Source: Pascua guehoae
Lineage: Eukaryota > Basidiomycota > Tremellomycetes > Trichosporonales > Trichosporonaceae
Length of the DNA: 64,000 nt
NCBI GenBank assembly: GCA_001600415.1
Contig: BCJX01000007.1
Location: 776,032-840,031 of the forward strand
Direction of reading: 5' to 3'
A program made the translations under genes and the position numbers. Positions within the stretch are counted from its first letter, which is position 1. Every line of letters begins with the position of its first letter. This document shows, one piece after another, positions 44,614 through 55,495 of the stretch. The notes under the pieces are model-generated. The model did no database searches and had not been told where the DNA came from. It saw nothing but the letters and a program-made list of their open reading frames with translations.

Positions 44614-47079
44614 CGTGAATGTCGTCAAGGGTCGGGGAGGAAGGGGGAGGTGGAATGGGGATGGAGGAGGGGGTGATGAGCGTCGAGAGAGGATGGAGGA
44701 AGGAAGAGACGAGCTCGAGGAAGAGAGGGGGTTGTGGTGTGGTGGGGCGAGGACAAAGAAGTGGAGGTTGAGCAACTGGAGCGGGACAAGAGGGGTCTAT
44801 TTGGGCGGGTGCAGCCACAACCGGGCAAGCGAGAGAGCGAGCGAGCGAGCGAGTCGACGGTGCGGGATGAAAAAGCGGGGGTGCGCAAAGGTGGTGATGC
44901 GTGTCGTGTCGTGTGTCGATGCTTTGGTGGTGTAGACTGCACGGGTGCCGGTCGTCAGCCGTTGCTGAGGAGATTGCTGGCAGCTGCCGTGCGTTTTTTT
45001 TTCGTGTGGTGGTTGATGGCGAGATGGAGCAAAATGGATAAAAAGAGCCAGATTGGAGAGATGGACCGCACGCTCGCTGCTCGCTCGGGTTTGGCCTGGC
45101 CTGGCTGGCACGGTTGGGTAGGATGGCCGGGGTAGACGGAGGCAAGTGGGTAGGTAGGGTACGAGGCAAGGGTGGGTTGCCAGGGGTCGGCTATGGTGCA
45201 TGCGTGGGGTGGGGGTGTACCCTGCCGGCACAAGTAGTGTGGTATGCCAAAACTACCAGTACCAGGGCCTGTGGCGTGTGGGTGGGGTGGGTGGATGCAA
45301 TTTGCCAGGTATCCATCCAGTCGTGGTATATCCTGGGTGGCATGGGCGGGCGGGGGCGTGTGGGGAAACAAGGGTCAAGTGGCATGGTGGCATCAGGTGG
45401 CCAGGTGGCCAGGTGGCAGGTGGCAGGTGGGTGGATGTCCCGGTCCCACAACTGGGGCGGCGGTTCCTTTTTTTTACTTTTTTTTTTTTTTCTCTCGGTC
45501 GGGGAGTGAATGTCCGTGTCGGTTCCCTTAGCCTTTTCCTTTTTTTCCATTCCTTTTTTTCAATTACCCTAGCCCAAACAAAATACAATACAAGAAGGCA
45601 ATGGCCGTTTGCGTACATTCAGTCTTGGCCGTCAACCCAATGCAAGACCAACTGCCAGCAGCAAAAGGACATTGGCCGCTGCACGCTGTCTACATTCACG
45701 GCGGCGCCCGGCGCACCTTTACACCCCGCATTCGTTTTTCTCCCCCGCTCTAAACGAGTCTCTGTGATAGGACGTGTACCCCCACTCTGGGGTCGACCAT
45801 GACCGCCAAATTAATGCCACCACCGTTCACTCCACCAATCGACCGCACGGTACCCATCCCATCGCACTTTTTTTTTTTCCTTCCTTCTGACTCTTTCGCT
45901 CTCTCGTATCCGCAGACACGAGGGGTACCATGGTACCATCCAATCCCACATGCACAGCGACAGTTCGCATGATCCGAGGCTTGGGCCAACTCTCCACTCA
46001 CAGAACGTCTGCAACATGCGGCGCTTATCCCAACAACTGCCCGAGCTTGGGTTTTTGGGAACCTTGGAAATGCCGACAGGCACGACCCTTTGGTACAGAC
46101 ATGTGATTGCACCCACCTGCCCATTCACCCTTTTACCCCACGCTCAACTCCTTCACGACCCCGCTCCCCGCATTTTCACTCGTCGACCCCGCCCGCGCCA
46201 CGTTTGTCGACACACCTGCCCACTCTGGAAGCCCCGAGGTGCACCATTCGTATACCCTTGCATGCACCCCGCACGCCATTTCTTGTGCTGCAGGCCGCGG
46301 GGCACGAGGTCGCTGCGCTCAAACCCCATAGGCCAGGTTGGCGGGGTGCGGCATGTTGGGTGGAAGAACAGTCAACGTGATCGGGCAGTAGTTGACGAAT
46401 CATCTCGTTGTGACAGGGTGGAATGTTCAAATGCCATCTCTCAGCGGCAACTTGGACGGGGGTTCATGGAGGAGTTCCGCCGAGCTACGGCTGCCGACGG
46501 TAAGTAGAGGTCCCTTGAGGAATGGTTGGACCGCCTTCATGGCCGGCTCTGATGGCGCCGGCCGGGGCGAGCTGGGCATGACGCGGCGCGTGGCGGTTGG
46601 GCTTGCCGTGTGTGTCATGGGTTGATAGCCCATGAGCTATGGCGCGTTGAGGATTGGTCAATATGGGATTGACTAGGAGGCCAGGAGGCCAGCTGCAGGC
46701 GGCGTCAAGCACAGGGGATGGTGGAACGTGTTAGGAATTGCCACATTGAGTTTGGGGTCGCACGTTGCTTGTGCCGAGGTCTATGTATTGGACCAACAAT
46801 GACCGTGGGTACGGTGAGGTGCTGCAGCCAAACTCAGTAGTATGGGGAGGACAGCCTCAATGTCGTAGAAGCCACCTGGCACCTGGCCGAGGCAGTGACC
46901 GATTCAATGAGGAGTGGACAAGTTTCTCCCCAATGACGGACGAGCGTGGGGATTTGGGCAAGGGGCAGGGAATGGCTCTCGGCGCGATTGCGAGCTCTCA
47001 TATATCCTGCTGATGATGATGAACCGGTACTGTGGTATTATCTCTTCTTTTTGATCGCCGCATTAGCCCACTGGCCACT
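44614..47079. other. Gene-poor region, no gene recognised
   Basis: About 2.5 kb without a supported gene. The left end is the HEN1 promoter. It contains homopolymer-rich stretches (T-runs at 45468-45490 and 45870-45880) and a GGTGGCCA-type tandem tract at 45378-45432. Open frames between 45950 and 46510 lack domains and splice structure. Confidence 0.45.
45378..45432. repeat. Short G-rich tandem repeat (GGTGGCA/GGTGGCCA units)
   Basis: At least six imperfect 7-9-base units of GGTGGCCA, GGTGGCA and GGTGGGT run in direct order on the plus strand. No frame or gene is associated. Confidence 0.75.
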
Positions 47080-48650
47080 GGCACACCGCTTTAGTCTACT
47101 TGCCCGCCGTATTCGTCTACTGCCCGCCGCATTCGTCTACTTACTTCCCCACTGCATTTGTCAACTCGCCCTCTGCGTTCGTGTACTCGCTCACCAGTTT
47201 CGCCCCGTTGACCATGTTCGTCATGTCCACGTCTGTGTGTTTAAGGTGGCAAGAGTCGAGTCTGAGACTAGCACAAGGGTACTGAGTGAGATTGTGCGCT
47301 CTCTTGGGTCCTCCACGAGACAATAATGCCGCACCATCAACTAATGACCACATTGTCTACCTGCCGGGGGGCATTCGTCTACTCACACGCCTCTTTCGTC
47401 ACCTCGCTATCCGCATTCGTCACGTGGATCATGATGTCCCAGGAAATGCAAACTCCTTGCTAACTCCTCACGGCACTCGTCTAACCTCCCCGGGGCGGCC
47501 GCATTCGCCCAACCCTCCAGTGCATTTCACCGCCCCTTCAGCCGCATTGGTAACGTTTTCCATACCGGCCCAGCAAATGCAGTGGGCTGCGGTGTACCAC
47601 ACGGTACTCACCTAGCCGTCACGTTGACCGTGTTAGTCAAGTCGACAAACACACATTCGTCCTGTTGGTCATATCATACTAACAAACGCAAACGATGCAG
47701 CAGTTTGCGATCACCCGCCGGCTGCGGCACGCTCGCCATCAACAGTCTACCTCATCACCAGCCTACCTCGTGAAACCTGCACGAAACTCGTACTCGAGCG
47801 GAATAGTCTTGTCGCCCTCGGCGCTCCACCCCGTCTGCTTGAGATGGTACGGCACGCTCCGGTCAAAACACTGCGCGCCCGCCGCTGCGGACCATGCGGT
47901 CCGGCCAGGTCGAGCTGACGACGTCGAAATCGAGGCCCGCGAGCGCGCGTTGGATGCCGAGGACCGAGACGGGGTGCATCGGGATCTGGTAGTCGGTCCA
48001 TTCGACCGATTCCTAGCCTTATTGGGGGGTTGCCAGCAGCATTCGTCTTGTTGAGCCATGCCGTCCTGCAATACAAACACCCTTGCAAGCTGTATTCATC
48101 TACTCGTCTACCGCATGGGACTACTCGCACACCGCATTCGTGTACACCGCACGAGTCACGTTGATCATACCACTTCCCAATTGTAGACAACCGCCACATT
48201 CGTCTGACCCACCCACCGCATCTGTCTGTTCATCCGCCGCATTGGTTTACTCCCCCGCCGCGTTCGTCATGTTGACCTTGTCGTCTTCGCAAATATACAG
48301 AGGGTACACAGAGGGTGTGCAGGTACTACCGCAACGTCGTGAGACAGCCACGCGCTCGAGCCTCACTGTGGCAATCTCATGCCTTTCCGCGGGCGGTACC
48401 GAACCACCTGTTTCAGGCATCGTTTCCATGGTTCGCCATCGACAAACTGCAACGAGCCTGCCGCCTCCGTCTATCAAACCGTATTCGCCACGAAGGCCAT
48501 GTTCCAAGTCGACAAACTCGTACTGGCCCACCGCATTCGCCGGCTCGGCCGCATTCGTCACGACCACCACACCGAGAAAGGAAACGGTGAGTCATCCGTA
48601 CTCGCCCGCCGGATTCGCCACGTTGACCATGTCGGTTTGCCAAGCGAACC
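47080..48650. repeat. Decayed compound repeat array (21-base unit A and a second unit B)
   Basis: Unit A approximates ACTCGCCCGCCGCATTCGTCT. It recurs singly or in short tandem clusters near 47097-47185, 47370-47425, 47495-47560, 48045-48155, 48190-48265, 48480-48565 and 48598-48625. Unit B approximates ACGTTGACCATGTCGTC and tends to close a cluster (near 47205-47225, 47630-47645, 48160-48175, 48268-48285, 48500 and 48630). On the minus strand unit A reads as repeating Glu-Tyr-Thr-Asn-Ala-x-Gly, still open around 47141-47353 (EYTNAEGELTNAVGK). Unique DNA, including a broken gene fragment, separates the clusters. Origin and function are unknown. Confidence 0.75.
47763..48005 (-). pseudogene. 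Broken protein-coding fragment inside the repeat array
   Basis: On the minus strand, two adjacent segments have codon choice typical of real genes in this window but lie in different frames. Segment one reads YQIPMHPVSVLGIQRALAGL then DFDVVSSTWPDRMVRSGG. Segment two reads CFDRSVPYHLKQTGWSAEGD then KTIPLEYEFRAGF. A frame change lies between them, and repeat clusters flank both sides. No start codon, splice sites or recognisable family were seen. I infer a decayed or captured piece of a gene. Confidence 0.5.
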
Positions 48651-49772
48651 AACTCGCCCAGTGCGTGTTGACCGTACGGTTGGCCGACTTGGGAACAATT
48701 GCTGTCCTCTGCTCATCCCATCTCCCGTCCGTAATTGATCAAAATCCACATCTCATTCTACACGTATCCGTCCCACCACCCCCCATGGGTTACCTCCCGA
48801 CCCATCCCTACACGACTGATCCCAACCCCGCTCCCCCCTCTTCCTTATCCTATACACGCAACACTCAATCCACGCCAGCCAGATCAGCATCCTCAACAAC
48901 GCTGGCCGCCGTCGCTGTCCTCGAGTGGCATGGTGAGGTAACCACCTGGCCACAGCTGTGATTGCCATTGGCATCGTGGGGGTACAACAGGGATACGTCG
49001 CATACCGATTTGTGCAATGGCGGCCGTGGCCGGACCGGTACCGGGGTAGGAGGGGGCTGGTGCTGAGATGGTATCCCGGTAAACGACGCAGAGTGGACCG
49101 TTACGTGCTATCAAAGTGTCTTGACGAAACACCAAGAAACGTACCGCAGTACCATCTCGTGCCCTCCTATTCTGGACTATTTCCTCAGTCCCACATGCTT
49201 CCACAGCCCTTGGCTTTCGGCATGGGATACGCCCCCATCCGTCGAGTCGGCACCGCCGCCCTGTCGTCCGCGCGCGGGAAGGGGAGCTTGTCGAATCGAA
49301 GGTAGTTTTATTGGGGCTACACCGCAAGCGGCGCGTGTTAAAAAAAAGCCGCATGCGGCGACGACGAGTACCAGTGCGCCTGTCCCGTTATAGGGGGACG
49401 CAGTCCAGCCGCCAGGTATAAAACGTCAGTGTGTGTCGGTTCTCCGTTTCTTCACTTTGTTCATAACTATCAATACCCAGTACCCAGCCCGTCCACGGGT
49501 GTGACTGTAGGCTGACACGGGGGGAGACTGGGCGTTCATCTTCCCCCTCCTCTCCTCTCCCCATCGTGTACTTCAGCCCCCCGCGCCCGACGGATCCCCA
49601 TATGTCCACCGAGGTGTTCGGCGCGTCATGACAGCTTACCACGACCCCATCATCATGCCGTCGCGCCATGCGCCTGCGGCGTCAAAGCATGTGGGTTCAT
49701 GTAGGCGACCGCCCTAGGCAGGTACACGGTGGTGTGGCCTTGGCTGAGTTGCACTAGACCATCGATGACGGG

Positions 49773-49841
49773 GTCACCTGCACCGTCGGCGGTGTCGCCT
49801 GCATCATCTGTGGTGTCGCCTGCATCATCTGTGGTGTCGCG
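49773..49841. repeat. 21-base tandem repeat, about three copies
   Basis: Unit GGTGTCGCCTGCATCATCTG plus T, two exact copies at 49791-49832, preceded by a degenerate copy and followed by a partial one. On the minus strand it reads as Thr-Thr-Asp-Asp-Ala-Gly-Asp repeated. Like unit A of the nearby array it is 21 bases long, but the sequences differ. Confidence 0.85.
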
Positions 49842-51068
49842 TACCGTCGCCACCCGCTGGCTCTATCGGTGTCGCCTCAACCGCCAGTGGCATTGCGATC
49901 CACGTACCGTCAAACCTTCCCGCCGGCCACGCTAGACTTCAACGGCCTCGGTGCCACTGCCAAAAGATATGCGCGCTGCCGCTGCCGACACTGAGCGTAT
50001 CCCAATGTGCGGCGAGCAGACGGTCTAGGTACCTGATGCAGCGACCTTTCGGCCACCATGGCACTTACTCGGTATCCCAAGCGAGCCCCACTTCAATGCT
50101 GGAATTCACCAACCTAAGGTCGCTCCTGGCTGAGCTTGGCTGTGTATGCCTCAGTCCACGCGACGCTCGAGACTGAATGGGAACGGTTGCGATACACAGC
50201 GTATCCGCACGCATCCATCAACCCCCCACCGTGTCAGCGCATGCGTCCACGCCCAGCCTGCTTCCGGCGTACCTTGGCCTGTCTGCCCGTCATCGCGAGA
50301 AGCATTTCCAGCACCGTAGCAATTTGTCAACGCATCGCCATATGCAGTGAACACGCCAAGGGCCATGTCCTAATGCGTCCATGTCCTACCGCTTCCGTCG
50401 TGGCCCTGTCCGCATCGGTGGAACAGCCAGGCGTCTGGCACTCTTTCCATCCTTATTGTTTGGCTTGCGCTTGTCATTCGCAGGTTCTGTGCCCCGTATC
50501 AGGTTCGGCCCTACATGTCTTGCCTTCGCATGCGTACCGTTCCGCTTTCCCGTGCCGTTCGTAAGCGTCTTTTCAACCATGTCGACCCGCAGCGGACTCG
50601 ACCTCTATCATATAGCCTACCGTCGTATATATATTTATTCGTTTATATTCCCCCCTCGTTTGACTCTTTACTCACCGTCATCTCCTCGTCTCTTCACCCT
50701 TCCGACCAGCATCAGGCCCAACTCGTTTAGATACATCACCCGGACAGCAGGAAACTTTCCCCTTTGTCCTTTGACCGACTCGTCTCGCTTTGCTGCTCGT
50801 CACTCCAGATGTCCAGGGGACGCAGATAGGCGGCATTCTAGCCGTGTCTTGCCACCCGAGCATGTCTGCTTCTTCGACAAGCTCTACATTATCAGCGTCC
50901 AGCTCGACTCTTTCGCAATGGTGGGAGCCGAACAGGGCGCCCGCTGCGGGACATGTATGTGTCGACCGCTTCATTACACACAACCCAACTCCCTATCAAT
51001 TTATGCGTTGATTGAGATGATGTTGGAGTGAGCCGGCCAAGTCGGCCCATCCAATTTCCCTCCCAGTA

Positions 51069-51137
51069 CGCCATCTTCTGGGCCACCTTCGGGGCCACCT
51101 TCTGGGTCACCTTCTGGGCCATCTTCTGGGCCATCTC
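51069..51137. repeat. 12-base tandem repeat, about five copies
   Basis: The unit resembles TTCTGGGCCACC with point changes. On the minus strand it reads as repeated Met/Val-Ala-Gln-Lys (MAQKMAQKVTQKVAPKVAQK). It lies just downstream of the stop codon of the adjacent minus-strand enzyme gene, so it would sit in or near its 3' untranslated region. Confidence 0.8.
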
Positions 51138-51200
51138 CTTCATCGGTCTGCATGCCGCGCCGTGTCCGGGATTGACAAAGACTGCATATTCTAGCGTATA

Positions 51201-54200
51201 TTACACCCAAGTCTCCTTGACCTTGACCCCAATGTTCTCGAGCTCGTCCAGCACACCCTCCCACACCTCGCGCTCGTAGGGCCCGTGCACACCACGCTCC
51301 TTGACGTGGCCGTCGGCAACACGGAGCGCAGCAAACGCGAGCGTGCACCCGACGGTCGTGCTCATCGAGCTCGCACGGTCATCGCCAGTGCACAACAGGG
51401 CGGCGGTCACTGTCTCCGCGGGTGTGCCTGCGGGCGCGTGCTCAGGGACAACCTTGAACTCGTGGTGCAGGAGACACGTGTCGTGCTCCCCGGGTGCGTA
51501 CGCGAGCTTCCTGGCAAGGAGAGCGGCCAAGAGGTCGATCGGTGTGGTCGACTGCGGCAGGGGCGGTGGTGCGTGGGCCGTGTTGGGTCGGTTCGTGGGG
51601 AGAAGCGAGAACCTGCGTGGGTTAGCTGTACAAGTGTCGGATGTAACCCACCATTCCAATGCTTCGACAGCCTCTTGGTTCGTGCCAATCAGGTCCTTGA
51701 CGGCATGAGCCGCATCGGCCTCCTTCACATTCGTGCCAAGCACGTTGGACATGCTCGCAGCCAGGAAGCCCTCCCAAGATTTCACAGGGGATGAAAGTGG
51801 GCTCGTGCCGAGGAGACCCAGGCGCCGGAACGAGTCGAGCAGGGATGAGAAGCCCTTGTACCGAAGAGTTCCGCGGAAGAGGTCGACCAGTCCGTCCGCC
51901 TTGCCGAGGCCGTACTTTTCAGCATACGGCATGGCGTCACGGTTTGCGAGGCCTTCGAGCGCAAGGCCGCGCCACAATGGGACATTGGGGAAGTGCTGCG
52001 CGAGGAGCTCAGAGCCGGGGACCTGGTGGACCTGAATGGGTCAGTATCCGTGGGCGAAATAGTGGGCGAGATAAGACCCACCTGTCCGTCGATCTTGTAG
52101 TGCGCATCGTTGAGGGCCGCTGTAAGCACGGCCTTTGGGCTCCACGAAAACTTGTAACCCAATGGCACGTTGCTTGCGCTCGGTTCGGGGAGACCGCCAC
52201 ACCACGACACGAATGAAGTGACGCGCTTGCCTTCCTTCTTCACGCGCTCCATGATACGCATGGCGGCCCTGAATGTCAGCTAGGCACGGCATTGGCTAGC
52301 TTACATGGAGTCGATTCCAGGATCCAGGCCGCACTCTCCAAGCAGCAGCACATCGCGAGCCTGCGCTCTGGATTGTTAGCGTGTGAACGGTCTGCAACTC
52401 CTCACTCTTCATTCAGAGCCTTCATCTCTGGTGAGACGTAAGAGGCGGTGACGAGGTGCTTGCCATGCTTGATGCAGTGACGGGCGACCATCGGGTGCAT
52501 CGGCGCAGGGAGCAGACTGACGACAACGTCGGCAGCGGCAACGGCCTCGCCCAACGAGCTGTCGTTCGACACGTCCAGCATCGCAGTAGTGACGTTCTGA
52601 CGACCAGCGGCGAGAGCCTGAGCCTCGGCGGCATTGTTGCTGGCTGATGGGTTAGCAAAGAAACTTAAGAAAACACCCACCAATAACGAGGGACACGTCA
52701 GGACGAGCGAGGAAGACGTCGACGGCAGGTCCAGCCACGAGGCCGCTTCCGAGAAGAAGCACACGCTTCTTCTGAGGCACAGCACCCGATGCGCCCGATG
52801 CCTCCGCCTCCTTTGAGCGCCAGGCATCCACGCGGGGCTGCAGCCATTCGTGTGCAGCCTGGAGGTTGCCTCGGGAGACGATCTGTGCACGCCCAAGGGT
52901 CGTGTCGATCTGGTCACCCGTGATCTGGCGGCCGTTGGCGTGCTCGAGGGCACGAGCGACGTAGGGCAGAAGACAGGATGAGAAGTGGGTCGAGGCGTCG
53001 GCAGCTGAAGAGTTAGCAGGCCATCGATGAAGGCGTCGTAACTCACGGAGCTCAGTTGGTAAGATATCAGTTGAGCCGATGAGGATACCGCCGGGACCCT
53101 CAAACGACGGGTCGTCAATGGTCGTCGTGTGGTCCATGAATTCCAACGCGCCCTGGATTGTGAGCTCATTCTTGGAAGATGACTCAGCTCACCTTAATGT
53201 CACAAGTGACATCTTGCAACGCAACAAGCTTCTGCTCTCCTCCCGATTCCTGGATGAGCTGGTCCATCTCGGCATTCGTCATGATGCGCGGGTATCCAGA
53301 CTGCCACCCAGCGCCGTGAATGAGGGTGGTGAGGTACGGGGCGATCTGTGGTCAGTAAAACATCACGAGGAAGGTGCTCACCTTCTCGCGGAAGACGCTG
53401 CGGTACTTCTCGGGGCATGCAAAGTACTCTGAACGGTCATACCCGCCGCCCTCGATGCGCTGGAAGATGGCCGCATTCGGGATCTGGCATGCAAACACCT
53501 GGAGTCAGCTTGAGAACCTGGCGAAGAAGCTCACCTTGCCTGTGCTTTCCTTCCCTTCCAGGTTGGGGAGGTCGTCCCACTCGACCCACTCGACACCGAG
53601 GGACTCGAGCATGTCGCGAGCACCAGTGGAGACATTGCCCCGGCTGTCGTGTAAGCTTAGACTCCGGACGCAAATAGGAGCTTACCCAGTGAGGCCGATC
53701 ACGACGGGGCCAGCATGCTCTGCAGGGTTGGCCTCGCAGTCCTTGCCTGCCTGCCTCAGAGCGGCCTTGTACTCGTCAAGCGAGCCAAAGGTGTACGGGC
53801 GAGGAAGGTGCTGCTGTCAGCTGAGCAAACCGAAGAACAAAGCTAACCAGGAGGGGGTGAGCAACACCACGCTTCAGCAGTGCCAAGCCAGTAAGGCTGA
53901 GCGCCTCGCCAGCACCGACAGCTGGGCAAGTCAGCAAGGCCACGCCCAATTTGGGTGACTAACCACCAGCATACCACCCGAACGCAGCCACGCGGCGACG
54001 TTTTCCGTCCTCATCGGGAGCCGAGAGGAGCTCGTGGTCGATGAGCGTCTGCCCAGTCGTTGGTGGGAGGAAGGCGGACAGGAGGCCAGTGTTGTACGGC
54101 TGATTGTTAGTTCACCGCCGGTCGTCGCAACTAACCTGTCCCTTATGGGTGTGGCTAAACATCATCCAGGTGCGTTTCTTGTTCTTGTCCGCGTTAATGA

Positions 54201-54662
54201 GGGCATGGACGTCTGCAACGACAGGCTCCTTGATCCCCAGGACGACGTCGACCTGGGGAGAGAGCTGCTTGACGATCCGCGCGCCGGCCTGTTGTCAACA
54301 TCATAAAATGAAGAGAGGAAGAATGACAGAAGGATATGAACTGAAAGACGAGGAAGGCATGAACGGAGGAAGAGAGTGAATGTCTGCAGCCCAGACGAAG
54401 GAAGGAGTCCACACCGGTCACACCCCTGCTTGCCACTCACATCGGCATAGGACTCATCGGGGAAGCACCGACGCGAGCAGCTCTCGACCTCGACGTCGGC
54501 CGTGGCAGTGAGCTGCTTGACGGCCTCCGGGGTGAGCGGCGCACGGCGCTCCCAGACGCGTCGCGGGTCCTCGCGACGGATACCGAGGGTGGCCAAGCTA
54601 CGCGCCAGGCTGCGGTTCCCGTACAGCCCGGGGAGGCGGAGACGGGTGCGGGGGATGATCAT
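51201..54662 (-). CDS. AASS: Bifunctional lysine-ketoglutarate reductase / saccharopine dehydrogenase (AASS type)
   Basis: Fifteen exons join in phase: 54662-54441, 54288-54136, 54099-53964, 53921-53848, 53813-53686, 53643-53535, 53498-53382, 53345-53193, 53152-53047, 53004-52681, 52643-52406, 52367-52305, 52268-52082, 52031-51652 and 51612-51201. The product is 933 residues, close to the length of animal AASS. MIIPRTRLRLPGLYGNRSLA is an Arg/Leu-rich presequence, suggesting mitochondria. The reductase half has RREDPRRVWERRAPLTPEAV, VLGIKEPVVADVH, MMFSHTHKGQPYN and IHGAGWQSGYPRIM. The dehydrogenase half starts with the nucleotide-binding KKRVLLLGSGLVAGP and has VVVSLLPAPMHPMVARHCI, TASYVSPEMKALNEE, LLGECGLDPGIDSM and SWCGGLPEPSASNVPLGYKF. 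In animals and plants this fusion degrades lysine through saccharopine. Fungi normally use separate Lys9 and Lys1 for synthesis. Catabolic role is inference. Confidence 0.93.
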
Positions 54663-55495
54663 GGCTGGTGGTAATGAGGGATCGTCGACGTGGCCATCAA
54701 CTTGAGAACAGTGGTCGCCAAGAGGGAGGTTGGCGAGGTAAGCGCGACGAGGATGGCAATGTTGTTATTGTTGTTGTTGTTGTTGTTCTTGTCGTCGTCG
54801 TCAGTGACTACTGCAGTGTTGTCAATGGAGAGAGATAGTTCAAGATCAAGATTCAGCACAATACAAAGTCGTACACGTTGAACGTTGCTGCGGGCCCGCC
54901 GAGGGTGGCCCGCGGCGCGTATCGGTACGTGTCGGCGCGCGTCACATGGTGTTGCGGTTCGGAATGCTGGGCTCGAGTGCTGTCAATGTGACATGCGGAA
55001 CATGTCCTACGTGGTCGTGTAGGTGGAATGAGCGCTTACCACCCCCGTCGAAATGTAAACGATAGGGTGGCAAAACGTCATCATCATCGGCAAGAGCCGA
55101 CCGAGACTCTGATTCATTACAACAGTTTATTAATTGGTTTCACCTTGGAATAGAAACAGACCACGTGAGCATTAGGAATTGACTCGATCGACAGGGAACT
55201 CGGCTTCCTCCGCCTGCCGCTATCTGTGGGGTCTCCACCCCTGAGAGGCGTATCCCGCCCCCGCGCGACAACGGGGCACTGCTACTTGGCAGGGGGTTGT
55301 CTCAGATTTGTCACGGCCAACAGGCCGACCAGGAGGGGCCATTGACCCTTGGCCCACTCGCCCCGGGCGGTTGACTGGGTCGCTTTTGATTCCGACGTCG
55401 GACATGCGGCAGCTTGCGCCAGCTGCGTCATGTCAACAACCCTCTGTCTACCATCTCATCCACCACACCCAAAGCCGCCATTCTGTTTCGTCGAG
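54663..55495. other. Intergenic region with trinucleotide tract
   Basis: The first part is the promoter and leader of the minus-strand lysine-pathway gene. It includes a TTG/GTC trinucleotide tract at about 54760-54803. The rest up to 55495 precedes a plus-strand gene. A locally AT-rich stretch lies near 55110-55180. No gene or RNA is seen. Confidence 0.5.

Larger units (their letters stand above)
48651..51200. other. Gene-poor region, no gene recognised
   Basis: About 2.5 kb lie between the repeat array and the 3' end of the lysine-pathway gene. Open frames of up to 216 residues are present, but none has a domain, a family resemblance or bordering splice sites. Two short coding-like tandem repeats occur (49773-49841 and 51069-51137). 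A TATATATATTTATT stretch is near 50625-50640. Confidence 0.45.

Noticed and set aside
44734..45135. Glu/Arg-rich frame with ERASERASE-like repeats
   Set aside because: Arises from a simple GAGCGAGC tract in the HEN1 upstream region; low complexity and no gene context.
45950..46507. Possible 185-residue protein gene
   Set aside because: All three frames are partly open here and none shows a family motif or consistent codon bias; kept only as part of a gene-poor region.
47080..48650. CRISPR array
   Set aside because: Repeats are tandem and degenerate without regular unique spacers, no cas genes occur, and the DNA is eukaryotic.
50381..51031. Possible 216-residue protein gene
   Set aside because: It runs through an AT-rich TATATA tract, has no domain or conserved-looking segment, and is not bordered by splice signals.
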